DNA from: Mycobacterium alsense
GTDB lineage: Bacteria > Actinomycetota > Actinomycetes > Mycobacteriales > Mycobacteriaceae
Reading direction: 5' to 3'
NCBI RefSeq assembly: GCF_002086635.1
Contig: NZ_MVHD01000010.1
Span: 59,003 to 123,002, forward strand
DNA length: 64,000 nucleotides
Shown: one piece after another, positions 11,674 through 21,075 of the stretch
Numbering within the stretch: position 1 is the first letter of the stretch
Layout of the letters: the number at the start of each line of letters is the position of its first letter
The notes under the pieces: generated by a model
The model's input: only the letters and a program-made list of their open reading frames with translations
Told to the model about the DNA's origin: nothing
The model's database searches: none
Position numbers and translations under genes: made by a program

Positions 11674-12074
11674 CTAATATTCATGCAGTTTCGCGCCATA
11701 CGGAGTGCTGCGTTCGCGGCGCCCGATCGCCACTGGCTGCTCCTGCCCCGGATTGAGACCCTCGGCGACCAGGAGGCACCGGGCCCCGAACACAATGGCG
11801 AATCATGTTGAGTCCAAACCTGTTTGGACAACGATTGACACGCGGGTGCCGACGGCTGACGTGATCGGTGGCTGGACAACGCATGCGGCAGGCGGACCGA
11901 GTGGAGAAGGCGGTGCTGTCCTCGTGGGCGATCGGGTGGCGGGCCACGCAACGACCCCGGCGTGGGGTCGCGCTCACTCGCCGGTTTTCCTTCGCATGAT
12001 CGGGCGGTCCCGACGACCGGGTGCGCAAATCCTGTGCGTTATACAAATCACACAATGTGCGTTACGCTCGGCCG
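11674..12074. other. Intergenic region after tRNA-Val; palindrome and TetR upstream repeats
   Basis: About 400 bases without a gene I can support. It contains a perfect palindrome GTCCAAAC-CT-GTTTGGAC (11812-11829). Just before the TetR gene there is a 9-bp direct repeat TGTGCGTTA (12033-12041 and 12056-12064, 23 bp apart) with a CACA-CAA-TGTG palindrome at 12049-12059 and a TATACA -10-like box at 12040-12045. These are candidate operator and promoter elements for the regulator. Short open frames here have no family features. Confidence 0.5.
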
Positions 12075-12743
12075 GTGGCGCAACTAACATTTCAGCGCGC
12101 TCGCACCGAGGAAGAGAAGCGCCAACGTGCGGAGGCCCTCGTGGAAGCCGCACGCTCGCTGGCAATGGAAACGGGCGTCGCGTCGGTCACCCTGACCGCG
12201 CTCGCCAGCCGCGCCGGAATTCACTATTCGGCGGTCCGCCGCTACTTCACCTCGTACAAGGAAGTCCTGCTGCGTCTGTCCGCCGAGGGCTGGGTGCGGT
12301 GGTCCAATACCGTGTCGGAGAAGCTGGCCGAGCCCGGCGCGAAATCGCCCTCGCACATCGCCGAGACGTTGGCCGAAGCCCTGGCCGAGGACCCATTGTT
12401 CTGCGACCTGCTTGCCAACCTGCACCTCCACCTGGAACACGAGGTGGACGCTGAGCGGGTCATCGAGGTCAGGCGGATCAGTACCGCGGCCACACTCTCG
12501 CTGGCCGATTCGATCGGATGCGCGCTGCCCGAACTCGGACGGTCGGGCGCGCTGGACATCCTGCTGGCCGCCTACTCGCTGGCGGCGACGCTGTGGCAAG
12601 TCGCGAACCCGCCGGCGCACCTGACCGCCATCTACGCCGAGGAGCCCGAAGTGGTTCCGCCCGAGTGGAATCTGGACTTCGCAACGGCCCTCACCCGCCT
12701 GCTGACGGCCACCTGCATCGGCCTGATCTCGGGATCCTCATGA
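12075..12743 (+). CDS. TetR-family regulator of the adjacent MmpS/MmpL pair
   Basis: Protein of 222 aa with an N-terminal TetR helix-turn-helix (about residues 30-55, TALASRAGIHYSAVRRYFTS) and a helical ligand-binding C-terminal part. The GTG at 12075 gives (M)AQLTFQRARTEEEKRQR. The frame is open 54 bases further but that part covers the likely promoter and operator repeats. It lies 295 bp upstream of mmpS in the same direction. TetR regulators next to mmpS/mmpL genes commonly repress them in mycobacteria, so local control of the exporter is likely. The inducer is unknown. Confidence 0.88.
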   Translation: MAQLTFQRARTEEEKRQRAEALVEAARSLAMETGVASVTLTALASRAGIHYSAVRRYFTSYKEVLLRLSAEGWVRWSNTVSEKLAEPGAKSPSHIAETLAEALAEDPLFCDLLANLHLHLEHEVDAERVIEVRRISTAATLSLADSIGCALPELGRSGALDILLAAYSLAATLWQVANPPAHLTAIYAEEPEVVPPEWNLDFATALTRLLTATCIGLISGSS

Positions 12744-13038
12744 ACTCGGGATGGAGGCCCGAGCGCGTGGCTTGGCGAACTGCAACCGGTGAAAGCGGTC
12801 CCGAACTCTTCGAGCGCTCGGGGCCTGAGCCGAACGCGCAACCCTCCGCCGCGACCGGTATGGGGCCGGAGGCTACGCCGCGACCGTCGGAAACCAACCG
12901 CCGCAGCGACGCCCGGATGAAGGAAGGCCGTCGAAGGGGGACTGCAATGGCCACCGCGATCAACAACCTGTGGGTCATCTCAAACGTCACACAGGGGCTA
13001 ACTAATGTTTCGCCCGTGGTGAAGGACTCGAAGCGCAC

Positions 13039-13587
13039 ATGACGATGACTGAGCCAAGGACCGAACCGCTGAAGACGCAGGGCTCCGCCGGCAGGGAAGG
13101 CAAAAAGGTCACTCCGCAGCGCGCCAGGAAAAAGGGGCTTTTGGGGCGTTTCTGGTTGGTGCTCACGATCGCAGCGGTCGTCGCGGTGTCGGGATTCGTC
13201 GTATACCGATTGCACGGCGTCTTCGGCGTTCACCGCGGTTCGTTCGGCGGTGGCACCTCGGGCGAGGTCCTCGACGAGTTCAACGCCAAGACCATCACGC
13301 TGCAGGTGTGGGGCCCACCGGGCAGCACGGCGACCATCAACTACCTCGACGAAAACTCCCATCCGCAGCAGGCACTCAACGTGCCCTTGCCCTGGAGCAA
13401 AGTATTGAGTTCAACGAAACCCGGCATCCCGGCAAACCTGGTGGCGCAAGGAGACGGCAGTTGGATCGCCTGCCAGTTCGTGGTGAACAAGCACGACGGG
13501 AGCGGTGACGTCATCAAGACTCCGAACCGCTCGGATCCCAACGAAACCGTTAACGCCTTCGTCTATTGCCTGGACAAGTCCGCATGA
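13039..13587 (+). CDS. MmpS-family membrane protein
   Basis: Protein of 182 aa. It has a basic cytoplasmic N-terminus, a single transmembrane helix (about residues 38-58, [19 protein letters not shown]) and a periplasmic beta-rich domain with two cysteines (IACQF and VYCLD). MmpS proteins are periplasmic adaptor/assembly partners of MmpL transporters. It is immediately followed by an mmpL gene overlapping by 4 nt (ATGA). A weak AAGGA stretch lies 12 nt upstream of the ATG at 13039; a second in-frame ATG at 13045 is possible. The paralogue number cannot be assigned from this sequence alone. Confidence 0.92.
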   Translation: MTMTEPRTEPLKTQGSAGREGKKVTPQRARKKGLLGRFWLVLTIAAVVAVSGFVVYRLHGVFGVHRGSFGGGTSGEVLDEFNAKTITLQVWGPPGSTATINYLDENSHPQQALNVPLPWSKVLSSTKPGIPANLVAQGDGSWIACQFVVNKHDGSGDVIKTPNRSDPNETVNAFVYCLDKSA

Positions 13588-16514
13588 GCGAGCTGGGTGA
13601 GGCTCCGCCGCGTGTCGATCAGCCGCTGATCCCGCCGTTCCTGCCGCGGATGATCCATCGGCTGGCCCTGCCGATCGTCCTGGTGTGGCTGGGCATCGTG
13701 TTCGTCACCAACACCGTGTCCCCGCAGCTGGAGGTCGTCGCGAAAACCCACTCGGTGTCGATGAGTCCGACCGACGCGGCATCCTTTCAGTCGATGATGA
13801 AGGTCGGATCGACGTTCAAAGAGTTCAACTCCGACAACTCGGCCATGATCCTGCTGGAGGGCGACAAGCCACTCGGTGCCGAAGCGCACCGCTACTACGA
13901 CGAGATCGTCAGGCGCGTCGAGCAAGACAAGAAGCACGTTCAGCACGTTCAGGATTTCTGGAGTGATCCGCTGACGGCGGCGGGTTCCCAGAGCCACGAT
14001 CAAAAGGCCGCGTATGTCCAGGTTTACCTCGCCGGCAACATGGGCGGCGGGCTGGCAAACGAGTCCGCCTTGGCCGTCCGCAAGATCGTGGACTCGGTGC
14101 CCGCGCCCCCGGGAATCAAGGCATACGTCACCGGCGCGGGTCCGCTGTTCGCCGATCAGTCCCACGCGGGTGAGAAGGGCGTCGCGACGGTCACGCTCAT
14201 CACTTTTGTGGTGATCATCGTGATGCTGCTGTTCGTGTACCGGTCGGTGGTCACCGTTGTGATCATGCTGGCCATGGTGTTCATCGAGCTGGCGGCGGCC
14301 CGCGGTGTCGTCGCGACGCTCGGTAACTACGGCATCATGGGGCTGTCGACCTTCGCCAACAACATGCTGGTGCTGATGGCGATCGCCGCCGGGACGGATT
14401 ACGCGATCTTCGTGGTCGGCCGATATCACGAGGCCCGCGGTCTGGGCGAGACCCGCGAACAAGCGTTCTACACCATGTTCCACAGCACCGCGCATGTCGT
14501 GCTGGGATCGGGCCTGACCATCGCCGGCGCGATGTACTGCCTGAGTTTCTGCCGGCTGCCGTACTTCCAGTCGCTGGGGGTGCCGTGTGCGGTCGGCATG
14601 CTGGTCGCGGTGTTGGCGGCCTTGACGCTGGCTCCGGCGATCCTGACGGTGGCTTCGTTCTTCAAGCTCCTGGATCCGAAGCGCATGCTGCAGACTCGGG
14701 GCTGGCGCAGGCTCGGCACGGCGGTCGTCCGCTGGCCCGCGCCGGTTCTCGCGGTGACCATCGCGGCCGCGTTGGTTGGTCTGCTCGCCCTGCCCGGTTA
14801 CAAGACGGACTACGACAACCGCCACTTCCTGCCGGCGGACACCCCGGCCAATGTCGGTTATGCCGCCGCGGACCGACACTTCGACCAGGCTCGGCTCAAT
14901 CCCGAGCTGTTGATGATCGTGACGGATCACGACCTGCGCAACCCGGCCGACTTCCTGGTCCTGGACAAGGTCGCCAAGGCGGTCTTCCACATCCCCGGCA
15001 TCGGCCGGGTGCAGACCATTACCCGGCCGTTGGGCACGCCGCTCGACCACAGCACCCTCGGTTTTCAGATGGGCGCACAAGCCGCGCAGCGCATCCAGAC
15101 CCAGCACTATCAGGAAGAGCAGGCGAACAACTTGCTCAAGCAGGCCGACGAGCTGCGCAAGACGATGGCAACGCTGCATGAGCAGATGCAGGTCACCCAG
15201 GACCTCAGCAACACGACGCACGAAACCACCAGGCTCACCAAGGAAACCGTGAAGATCACGGAGTCGCTGCGCGACGACATCGCCAACTTCGATGACTTCT
15301 TCCGGCCGATCCGCAGCTACTTTTACTGGGAGAGACACTGCTACGACATTCCGGCATGCTGGGCGATCCGGTCGATCTTCAATGCGCTCGACGGCATCGA
15401 CCAGGTGACCCAGAACATCGAAGACCTCAGCGCCAACCTCGACAAGCTGGATCGGATCCAGCCGAAGCTGGTGGCGCTCATACCGCCGCAGATCGAGAGC
15501 CAGCAGCGCAATCTCGAGACCGTCATGTCGAACTACGCGATCACACAGGGCCTCAACGAACAGGCGAAGGCGCAGTCCGACAACGCCACCGCGCAGGGCG
15601 ATGCCTTCGACAAAGCGAAGAACGACGACACGTTCTACCTTCCGCCGGAGGCGTTCAAGAGCCCGGATTTCGCACGGGGTCTCAAAAATTTCATCTCGCC
15701 GGACGGGCACGCGGTCCGGTTGATCATCTCCCATGAAGGCGACCCGGCGACTCCTGAAGGCATCAGCCGCATCGAGCCGATCAAGCAGGCCGTGCACGAG
15801 GCGATCAAGGGCACGCCCTGGGAGGGCGCCAAGGTCTACCTCGGCGGTACCGCTGCGACGTACAAGGACATGCACGACGGCTCTGACATCGACCTGATGA
15901 TCGCCGGAATCGCCGCAGCCACACTGATTTTCATCATCATGCTGGTGATCACCCGGAGCGTCGTGGCGGCCTTTGTGATCGTCGGTACGGTGTTGCTGTC
16001 ACTGGGCGCCTCGTTCGGACTCTCTGTGCTCGTATGGCAGTACATCCTGGGCATAAAGTTGCACTGGATGGTGCTGGCGATGGCGATCATCCTGCTGCTG
16101 GCGGTCGGCTCGGACTACAACCTGCTGTTGATATCGCGGTTCAAGGAGGAAATCCACGCCGGGCTGAAGACGGGGACGATCCGCGCGATGGCCGGTTCGG
16201 GCTCGGTGGTGACCTCCGCCGGTCTGGTGTTCGCCGCCACCATGGCCACGTTCATGTTCAGCCCGTTGCTGGTGATGGCCCAGGTGGGTACGACGATCGC
16301 GCTGGGTTTGCTGTTCGACACCTTGATCGTGCGGTCGTTCATGACGCCATCGCTGGCCACCTTGCTCGGACGCTGGTTCTGGTGGCCGCAGCACGTGCGT
16401 CCACGGCCGGCCAGCGTCATGCTGCGACCGTACGGGCCGCGTCCCGCCGTGCGCGAGCTGATTCTCAACGACGTCGAGGAGCACCCGGCGGGCGGGCTGG
16501 TACAGCCGCGCTGA
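13584..16514 (+). CDS. MmpL-family RND lipid/drug transporter
   Basis: Inner-membrane RND transporter of 976 aa. After TM1 (about 30-50) there is a periplasmic loop, then a block of five TMs (about 200-370) containing the MmpL signature [14 protein letters not shown] with the proton-relay Asp-Tyr pair. A long second periplasmic loop (about 400-750) follows, with a coiled-coil-like Gln/Leu-rich part and a two-cysteine segment ([11 protein letters not shown]). The second TM block has the matching [15 protein letters not shown]. Coupled to mmpS by a 4-nt overlap. MmpL proteins export lipids, siderophores or drugs; this cargo is unknown. Confidence 0.93.
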   Translation: MSELGEAPPRVDQPLIPPFLPRMIHRLALPIVLVWLGIVFVTNTVSPQLEVVAKTHSVSMSPTDAASFQSMMKVGSTFKEFNSDNSAMILLEGDKPLGAEAHRYYDEIVRRVEQDKKHVQHVQDFWSDPLTAAGSQSHDQKAAYVQVYLAGNMGGGLANESALAVRKIVDSVPAPPGIKAYVTGAGPLFADQSHAGEKGVATVTLITFVVIIVMLLFVYRSVVTVVIMLAMVFIELAAARGVVATLGNYGIMGLSTFANNMLVLMAIAAGTDYAIFVVGRYHEARGLGETREQAFYTMFHSTAHVVLGSGLTIAGAMYCLSFCRLPYFQSLGVPCAVGMLVAVLAALTLAPAILTVASFFKLLDPKRMLQTRGWRRLGTAVVRWPAPVLAVTIAAALVGLLALPGYKTDYDNRHFLPADTPANVGYAAADRHFDQARLNPELLMIVTDHDLRNPADFLVLDKVAKAVFHIPGIGRVQTITRPLGTPLDHSTLGFQMGAQAAQRIQTQHYQEEQANNLLKQADELRKTMATLHEQMQVTQDLSNTTHETTRLTKETVKITESLRDDIANFDDFFRPIRSYFYWERHCYDIPACWAIRSIFNALDGIDQVTQNIEDLSANLDKLDRIQPKLVALIPPQIESQQRNLETVMSNYAITQGLNEQAKAQSDNATAQGDAFDKAKNDDTFYLPPEAFKSPDFARGLKNFISPDGHAVRLIISHEGDPATPEGISRIEPIKQAVHEAIKGTPWEGAKVYLGGTAATYKDMHDGSDIDLMIAGIAAATLIFIIMLVITRSVVAAFVIVGTVLLSLGASFGLSVLVWQYILGIKLHWMVLAMAIILLLAVGSDYNLLLISRFKEEIHAGLKTGTIRAMAGSGSVVTSAGLVFAATMATFMFSPLLVMAQVGTTIALGLLFDTLIVRSFMTPSLATLLGRWFWWPQHVRPRPASVMLRPYGPRPAVRELILNDVEEHPAGGLVQPR

Positions 16515-16529
16515 CGGCCTGGCCTTGAT

Positions 16530-17177
16530 TCACCGCCGTCCGCGCCACTCCCGGGCGCCGGCGAGCACGGCGCCGTGCACGGCCCGCGCGATCCGCGCGC
16601 CGAACGTCGACCGCGGCCCGCCGAACGCCTCCGGTGCGCCGTCCGTCGGGCAGTGCACGACGACCGCGTCGGAGGCGGTTCCGGTGGCCCGTATCCCGGC
16701 CTCACCCAACGCCTGCGTCTTCGCCTCGGTCGCGGTGACCACGGCGTTGACCAGCGCCGCCTGCGACAGCCGCACCGGCACCGCGACCACGACGTTGATC
16801 GTCCCGACCCGGTACGGCGACTCGCGGCGGAAGTGGTGGTCGGGCGCGGCCGCCCAGGCCGGGCTGGACAGGCCCACGGTGGCGGCGGCGTGCACGCCGC
16901 CGTCCGCGGCGAGGTGGTGGTGGGTCACGTCGACCGCGGTGAGCAGCCCGCAGCCGGCGCCGGCCAGCCCGAGCGCGGCGCCGATCTCGGCCAGGTGGCG
17001 GTCCGGGTCGGTCCGGTCGTAGTCCAGGGGGACCGTCGCGTTGACCACCCAGTCGCGGGCGCCGATGCCCCCGCCGAGCGGGCCCGACGAGATGCACAGC
17101 CGCGGCTCGGTGAACTGCCAGACCAGCACCGGCATCGGTCGAGCCTGCTCGACCCGCGCCGTCAGCCGGGGATCCAT
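16530..17177 (-). CDS. cbiZ: Adenosylcobinamide amidohydrolase (CbiZ family)
   Basis: Protein of 215 aa with CbiZ-family features in order: SSGPLGGGIGARDWVVNATV, GLLTAVDV, AATVGLSSP, GTINVVVAVP, TATEAKTQAL, ATGTASDAVVV, and a terminal FGARIARAVHGAVLAG. CbiZ hydrolyses the aminopropanol amide of adenosylcobinamide, giving adenosylcobyric acid so that scavenged corrinoids can be rebuilt with a new nucleotide loop (family knowledge). CobD, which performs the opposite attachment, is encoded about 3 kb away. Start ATG at 17177; another in-frame ATG at 17186 is possible. Convergent with mmpL, divergent from the nitroreductase. Confidence 0.8.
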   Translation of the reverse strand: MDPRLTARVEQARPMPVLVWQFTEPRLCISSGPLGGGIGARDWVVNATVPLDYDRTDPDRHLAEIGAALGLAGAGCGLLTAVDVTHHHLAADGGVHAAATVGLSSPAWAAAPDHHFRRESPYRVGTINVVVAVPVRLSQAALVNAVVTATEAKTQALGEAGIRATGTASDAVVVHCPTDGAPEAFGGPRSTFGARIARAVHGAVLAGAREWRGRR

Positions 17178-17270
17178 GCGTGTCATCCTGGCGTGCGGGT
17201 TGGGCGCTCGGTTTGCCGGGGCGCTCGCGGGCGGTTTGGAGTCGGGCCCCGGCCGTGTTGAATCGTGGTC

Positions 17271-17924
17271 ATGACCCAACAAGAACCCCTGAGCATGCCC
17301 CTCGAGGAGGCGATGCGGACCCAGCGCGCCATCCGTCGCCTCAAGCCCGACCCGGTTGACGACGCGCTGATCCTGCACCTTCTCGAGCTGGCGATGAAGG
17401 CGCCGACCGGCTCGAACGCGCAGAACTGGGAATTCATCGTCGTCAAGGACCGCGAAGTCGTCGCGAAGCTCGGCCGGCTGACCCGCACCGCCATGAAATT
17501 CGTCGGGCCCGCCTACGAGCGCGCCCTGCGGCGCCGCCCGGACCACAAGATGCAGCGCGTATTGAAAGCGGTGCGATGGCAGGTCGACCACTTCGACGAC
17601 ATCCCGGTGGTCGTGGTGGCGTGCCTGAGGGGTGTCGTTCCGCCCGTGCCCCGCATCGCCGCGAGCAGCGCCTATGGTTCCATCTATCCCGCGGTACAGA
17701 ACCTGTTGCTGGCCGCGCGCGCGGCCGGGTTGGGCGCCGCGTTGATCACCATGCCGCTGTGGAGCACGCTGCTGGCCAGGCGAGCCCTGGGCTTGCCGCT
17801 GACTGTCACTCCGTGCGCGGTGATTCCGATGGGCTGGCCGATCGGCAAATACGGTCCCACCACGCGTCGCCCCGTCGGCGAACTCGTTTCGCTCGACCGA
17901 TACGGCAACCGAGCGTTTCTGTAG
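17271..17924 (+). CDS. Nitroreductase-family protein
   Basis: FMN-dependent nitroreductase-like protein of 217 aa. FMN-contact elements are RTQRAIRRLKPDPVDD at the N-terminus, KAPTGSNAQNWEFIVV (about 45-60), and the C-terminal segment AGLGAALITMPLW. The substrate is unknown; such enzymes reduce nitro compounds, quinones or flavins. The ATG at 17271 is preferred to the GTG two codons earlier. It is followed after only 3 bases by the epoxide hydrolase gene in the same frame, so the two are surely co-transcribed. BluB is a distant relative, but I see nothing that points specifically to BluB. Confidence 0.85.
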   Translation: MTQQEPLSMPLEEAMRTQRAIRRLKPDPVDDALILHLLELAMKAPTGSNAQNWEFIVVKDREVVAKLGRLTRTAMKFVGPAYERALRRRPDHKMQRVLKAVRWQVDHFDDIPVVVVACLRGVVPPVPRIAASSAYGSIYPAVQNLLLAARAAGLGAALITMPLWSTLLARRALGLPLTVTPCAVIPMGWPIGKYGPTTRRPVGELVSLDRYGNRAFL

Positions 17925-17927
17925 GCG

Positions 17928-19058
17928 ATGATGACCAAGGTGAAGCCGTTTCGCATCGACGTTTCCGACGAAGTACTCGACGATCTGCGTTCGCGGTTGG
18001 CGCGCACCCGCTGGCCCGAGGCCGAGTGCGTCGACGACTGGAGCCAGGGCATCCCACTGGCGTACACCCGCGAGCTGGCCGGCTACTGGTCCGACAAATA
18101 CGACTGGCGCTCGCGCGAGGCGGCGCTCAACCGCTTCGATCAGTTCGTCACCGAAATCGACGGCCTGGACATCCATTTCATCCACCAGCGCTCCCCGCAC
18201 GACGACGCCTTCCCGCTGGTGATCACCCACGGCTGGCCGGGCTCGATCGTGGAGTTCCACAAGGTGATCGAGCCGCTGACCAACCCGGCGTCCGGGCGCG
18301 CCGAGGACGCCTTCCACGTCGTCTGCCCGTCGCTGCCGGGGTACGGGTTCTCCGGCAAGCCCACCCGGACCGGGTGGGGCGTGGAAAAGATCGCCGAGGC
18401 GTGGGAGACGCTGATGCTGCGGCTGGGCTACGACCGCTACGGCGCCCAGGGCGGCGACTGGGGCGCGGCGGTGACGACACAGATCGGCCGAAACCGGGGG
18501 CACTGCGCGGCCATCCACCTGAACATGCCGATCGGGCGGCCCGCCAAGGAATCGACGGCCAACCCGACCCCCGGGGAGCAACGGGCGATGGCCGCGCTGG
18601 CCGAGCACCGCAAGTGGGGCACCGGCTATTCCAAGCAGCAGTCCACCCGGCCTCAGACGCTGGGCTACGGGCTGGTCGACTCGCCGGTGGGGCAGCTGGC
18701 GTGGATCGTCGAAAAGTTTTGGGCCTGGGCCGATTGCGACGGGCATCCCGAGAACGCGTTCACCCGCGACGAGTTGCTCGACAACGTGATGGTCTATTGG
18801 GTGACCGGCACCGCCGCGTCGTCGGCGCGCCTGTACTGGGAGAGCTTCCGCGTCTGGGGGCAGATGGACCGCGTCGAATTGCCCACCGGCGTCGCGGCTT
18901 TCCCCGGGGAGCTGCTGAAGCCGCCGCGCAGCTGGTGCGAGCCGGCCTACAACATCACCCACTGGACGGACATGCCGCGCGGCGGGCATTTCGCCGCGTT
19001 CGAACAACCCGAGCTGTTCGTGGAGGACCTGCGGGCGTTCTTCGCCACGGTGCGCTAA
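17928..19058 (+). CDS. Epoxide hydrolase, alpha/beta-hydrolase fold
   Basis: Protein of 376 aa of the microsomal-type epoxide hydrolase family. It has the EHN N-terminal domain (FRIDVSDEVLDDLRSRLART, about 1-110), the oxyanion motif HGWPGS, the nucleophile Asp in GGDWGAAV (about 185) and the catalytic His in RGGHFAAFEQP near the C-terminus. It hydrolyses epoxides to diols, probably of lipids or xenobiotics; the substrate is unknown. Start ATG at 17928, with a second ATG immediately after. Transcription probably ends at the large hairpin downstream. Confidence 0.9.
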   Translation: MMTKVKPFRIDVSDEVLDDLRSRLARTRWPEAECVDDWSQGIPLAYTRELAGYWSDKYDWRSREAALNRFDQFVTEIDGLDIHFIHQRSPHDDAFPLVITHGWPGSIVEFHKVIEPLTNPASGRAEDAFHVVCPSLPGYGFSGKPTRTGWGVEKIAEAWETLMLRLGYDRYGAQGGDWGAAVTTQIGRNRGHCAAIHLNMPIGRPAKESTANPTPGEQRAMAALAEHRKWGTGYSKQQSTRPQTLGYGLVDSPVGQLAWIVEKFWAWADCDGHPENAFTRDELLDNVMVYWVTGTAASSARLYWESFRVWGQMDRVELPTGVAAFPGELLKPPRSWCEPAYNITHWTDMPRGGHFAAFEQPELFVEDLRAFFATVR

Positions 19059-19070
19059 CCATCGCCGGCG

Positions 19071-19126
19071 CGAGTGTGCATTTCACGACGCGACACGCCG
19101 ACGACGCGTCGTGAGTTTCACACTCG
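19071..19126. terminator. Large imperfect inverted repeat, probable bidirectional terminator
   Basis: Two 22-base arms (19071-19092 and 19105-19126) beginning CGAGTGTG and ending CACACTCG pair with three mismatches around a 12-base loop. It sits between the convergent epoxide hydrolase and the SDR remnant, and covers the latter's stop codon. Similar CGAGTGTGA-type hairpins recur between mycobacterial genes (recollection), consistent with termination. Confidence 0.65.
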
Positions 19127-19276
19127 GCGGGGGGTGCGTGGCCCGGCGAGCATCGGGCCGCCCGGTGAGGCGCAGACGACGCGGGCCCGGTCGTCGGCGA
19201 ATCGCCTGGCGGCCGCCCACCCGATACCCGAGCCCGCGCCGGTGATGACGGCGACCTTGCCGGTGAGACGTCCCAC
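19118..19276 (-). pseudogene. Truncated short-chain dehydrogenase remnant
   Basis: The frame encodes 52 residues: (V)GRLTGKVAVITGAGSGIG, the classical SDR nucleotide-binding start with TGxxxGxG, continuing to the second beta strand (ARVVC). It then ends after a Pro/Gly/Arg-rich tail at a TGA inside the hairpin. A full SDR is about 250 residues, so the NAD-binding start remains without the Tyr-x-x-x-Lys catalytic part. The GTG overlaps the stop of the MpaB-like gene by one base (TAGTG), so it may still be translated. A deletion between SDR and hairpin is the simplest explanation. Confidence 0.75.
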
Positions 19277-20133
19277 TAGACGATCCGCAGGCCCCGCCGG
19301 GCCCGAAATCGCATGTCCCACAGGTAAAGCTGATAGCCGAGGATCCACGCCCGGTGGGGGATCAACCGGTCGGCCAGCCGCAGGGCGGCCAGCAGCCACT
19401 CGAACCGGCGCTGCTGGCCCTGCGACCAGTCCAGGCGCATCATCTCGCGGAACTCGGGCGCCAGAAACCCCGTCGTCGCAAACAGATTGAACGGCCCCGC
19501 GAGCGCCCGCAGCGGCCACGGCAGAAACACCACCGAGGCCACCCCGCGCAGATGCTCGCGCACCGGCGGGTCGATGTGCAGCTCGTCGAGCGAGCGTTTC
19601 CAGTACTCCTCGAACGCGGCGCGGTCCGGCGGCCACATGCGTTCGGGCACTTGCAGCGTGGTCCCCAACCGCCTGGCGTCGGCATAGACGGCGTCGGCGG
19701 TGGCGTCGTCCAGGGGACCGTGCAGAAACTCGTGCTGCTCGACGAAGTAGCGGTACAGGCACGCGGCCACCCACAGCTGCAGCTTGGGGTCGAACGCGTT
19801 GTAGGACACCGGGCTTGACGACGTCGAGCGGACCTGCCGGTGCGCGCCATCCACGGCGGCGCGGATGAGGGCCCGGTCGGACTCGGTCCCGATGGTCGCG
19901 ACCGCCAGGTAGGTGCCGGTGGTACGGGCCCGCTTGAACGGATGCTTGTAGACGTTGCCGCTGTCCACCGGGCTTTCCAGCACCCCGTAACCCACGCCGG
20001 GCAGGGACAGCTGCATGATCACGTTCGCGGCGGGCAGCAACATCGCCGCCGGGTTGAGCAGGTCGGCCACCCGGGTCGCGGGGCGCTTCATGACGGACGT
20101 CGCCTGATGAGTCGCATCAATCGAGTAGACCAT
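19276..20133 (-). CDS. Oxygenase MpaB-like (DUF2236) protein
   Basis: Protein of 285 aa of the DUF2236/MpaB family, whose members include rubber-degrading latex-clearing oxygenases and fungal MpaB. Visible family features are [17 protein letters not shown], the His-containing [21 protein letters not shown] and the C-terminal helical block. Function in mycobacteria is unknown. The ATG at 20133 leaves only 18 bp before the divergent cobD start; a later in-frame ATG at 20091 ([12 protein letters not shown]) would leave room for a promoter and may be the real start. The 3' end overlaps the SDR remnant. Confidence 0.82.
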   Translation of the reverse strand: MVYSIDATHQATSVMKRPATRVADLLNPAAMLLPAANVIMQLSLPGVGYGVLESPVDSGNVYKHPFKRARTTGTYLAVATIGTESDRALIRAAVDGAHRQVRSTSSSPVSYNAFDPKLQLWVAACLYRYFVEQHEFLHGPLDDATADAVYADARRLGTTLQVPERMWPPDRAAFEEYWKRSLDELHIDPPVREHLRGVASVVFLPWPLRALAGPFNLFATTGFLAPEFREMMRLDWSQGQQRRFEWLLAALRLADRLIPHRAWILGYQLYLWDMRFRARRGLRIV

Positions 20134-20151
20134 GTATGAGACGCTGCGGGA

Positions 20152-21075
20152 ATGTTTGCGGCGACGCGGCGGGCCCGGATCGCCGGCGTGCTGGCCGGCT
20201 ACCTGGCCGATCTCGCGCTGAGCGACCCGAAGCGGGGGCACCCCGTCGCGGCGTTCGGCCGGACGGCCGCGGCGCTGGAGCCGTTCACCTACCGCGACAC
20301 CAAGCCCGCCGGCGCGCTGCACGTGGGCCTGACGGTCGGCGCACTGACAATGCTCGGTGCGGTCGCCGCCCGGTGCCCCGGGGCGCTCGCGGCGGCCACG
20401 TGGGTCTGCCTGGGCGGGACGTCGCTGGCGCGCACCGGCGCGGAAATGGCGCGGCTGCTCGAGTGCGGCGACGTCGACGGCGCCCGGCGGCTGCTGCCGT
20501 CGCTGTGCGGGCGCGACCCGGCGCGGCTGGACGGCGCCGGCCTGGCGCGGGCGGCGCTGGAATCGGTCGCGGAGAACACCTCCGACGCGGCGGTGGCGCC
20601 GATGTTGTGGGCGACGGCGGGCGGGGTGCCCGGGGTGCTGGCCTACCGAGGCGTCAACACCCTGGACGCGATGATCGGCCACCGATCCCCGCGCTACATC
20701 CGATTCGGCTGGGCCGCAGCACGTTTGGACGACCTGGCCAATTACCTGGCCGCGCGGGTGACCGCGGCGCTGGTGGTGGCGTGCGCGCCGTTCGTCAGCG
20801 GTTCGGCCTCGGGCGCGGCGCGCGCCTGGCGCCGCGACGCGGCCCGGCACCCCAGCCCCAACGCGGGCGTGGTCGAGGCGGCCTTCGCCGGGGCGCTCGG
20901 CGTCCGGCTCGGCGGGCCCACCCAGTACGAATACGGGCTGCAGATCCGGCCGACGCTCGGCGACGGGCCGCCGCCGACGGTGGCCGACCTGCGCCGCGCG
21001 GTGGGGCTGTCGCGGGTGGTGCAGGCGGCGGCGGTGTTGTCCGTCGCGCTGCTGGCCTACCGCCGGCGCCCGTAG
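20152..21075 (+). CDS. cobD: Adenosylcobinamide-phosphate synthase CobD
   Basis: Membrane enzyme of 307 aa attaching (R)-1-amino-2-propanol or its phosphate to adenosylcobyric acid, forming adenosylcobinamide (phosphate). Family features are the N-terminal [24 protein letters not shown], the conserved [17 protein letters not shown] and the [19 protein letters not shown] segment. Several hydrophobic helices are seen. ATG at 20152. Convergent with SURF1, overlapping its 3' end by 19 bp. It belongs to the cobalamin theme with cobC, the CobC-like phosphatase and CbiZ. Confidence 0.95.
   Translation: MFAATRRARIAGVLAGYLADLALSDPKRGHPVAAFGRTAAALEPFTYRDTKPAGALHVGLTVGALTMLGAVAARCPGALAAATWVCLGGTSLARTGAEMARLLECGDVDGARRLLPSLCGRDPARLDGAGLARAALESVAENTSDAAVAPMLWATAGGVPGVLAYRGVNTLDAMIGHRSPRYIRFGWAAARLDDLANYLAARVTAALVVACAPFVSGSASGAARAWRRDAARHPSPNAGVVEAAFAGALGVRLGGPTQYEYGLQIRPTLGDGPPPTVADLRRAVGLSRVVQAAAVLSVALLAYRRRP

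Noticed and set aside
11602..11830. tRNA-Val as a possible integration site
   Set aside because: No copy of the tRNA 3' end was found downstream in the window and no integrase lies nearby. Contrast rnpB, where both are present.
11681..12055. Minus-strand frame of 124 codons after tRNA-Val
   Set aside because: No family feature, unusual composition, and it overlaps the likely TetR promoter and operator repeats.
12691..13362. Minus-strand frame of 223 codons overlapping the mmpS start
   Set aside because: It is opposite mmpS, lacks motifs, and would occlude the mmpS promoter region.
13563..15875. Very long minus-strand open frame of about 770 codons opposite mmpL
   Set aside because: It mirrors the codon periodicity of mmpL in a GC-rich genome. 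Its translation is Arg/His/Asp/Gln-rich without family motifs, while mmpL has full RND signatures.
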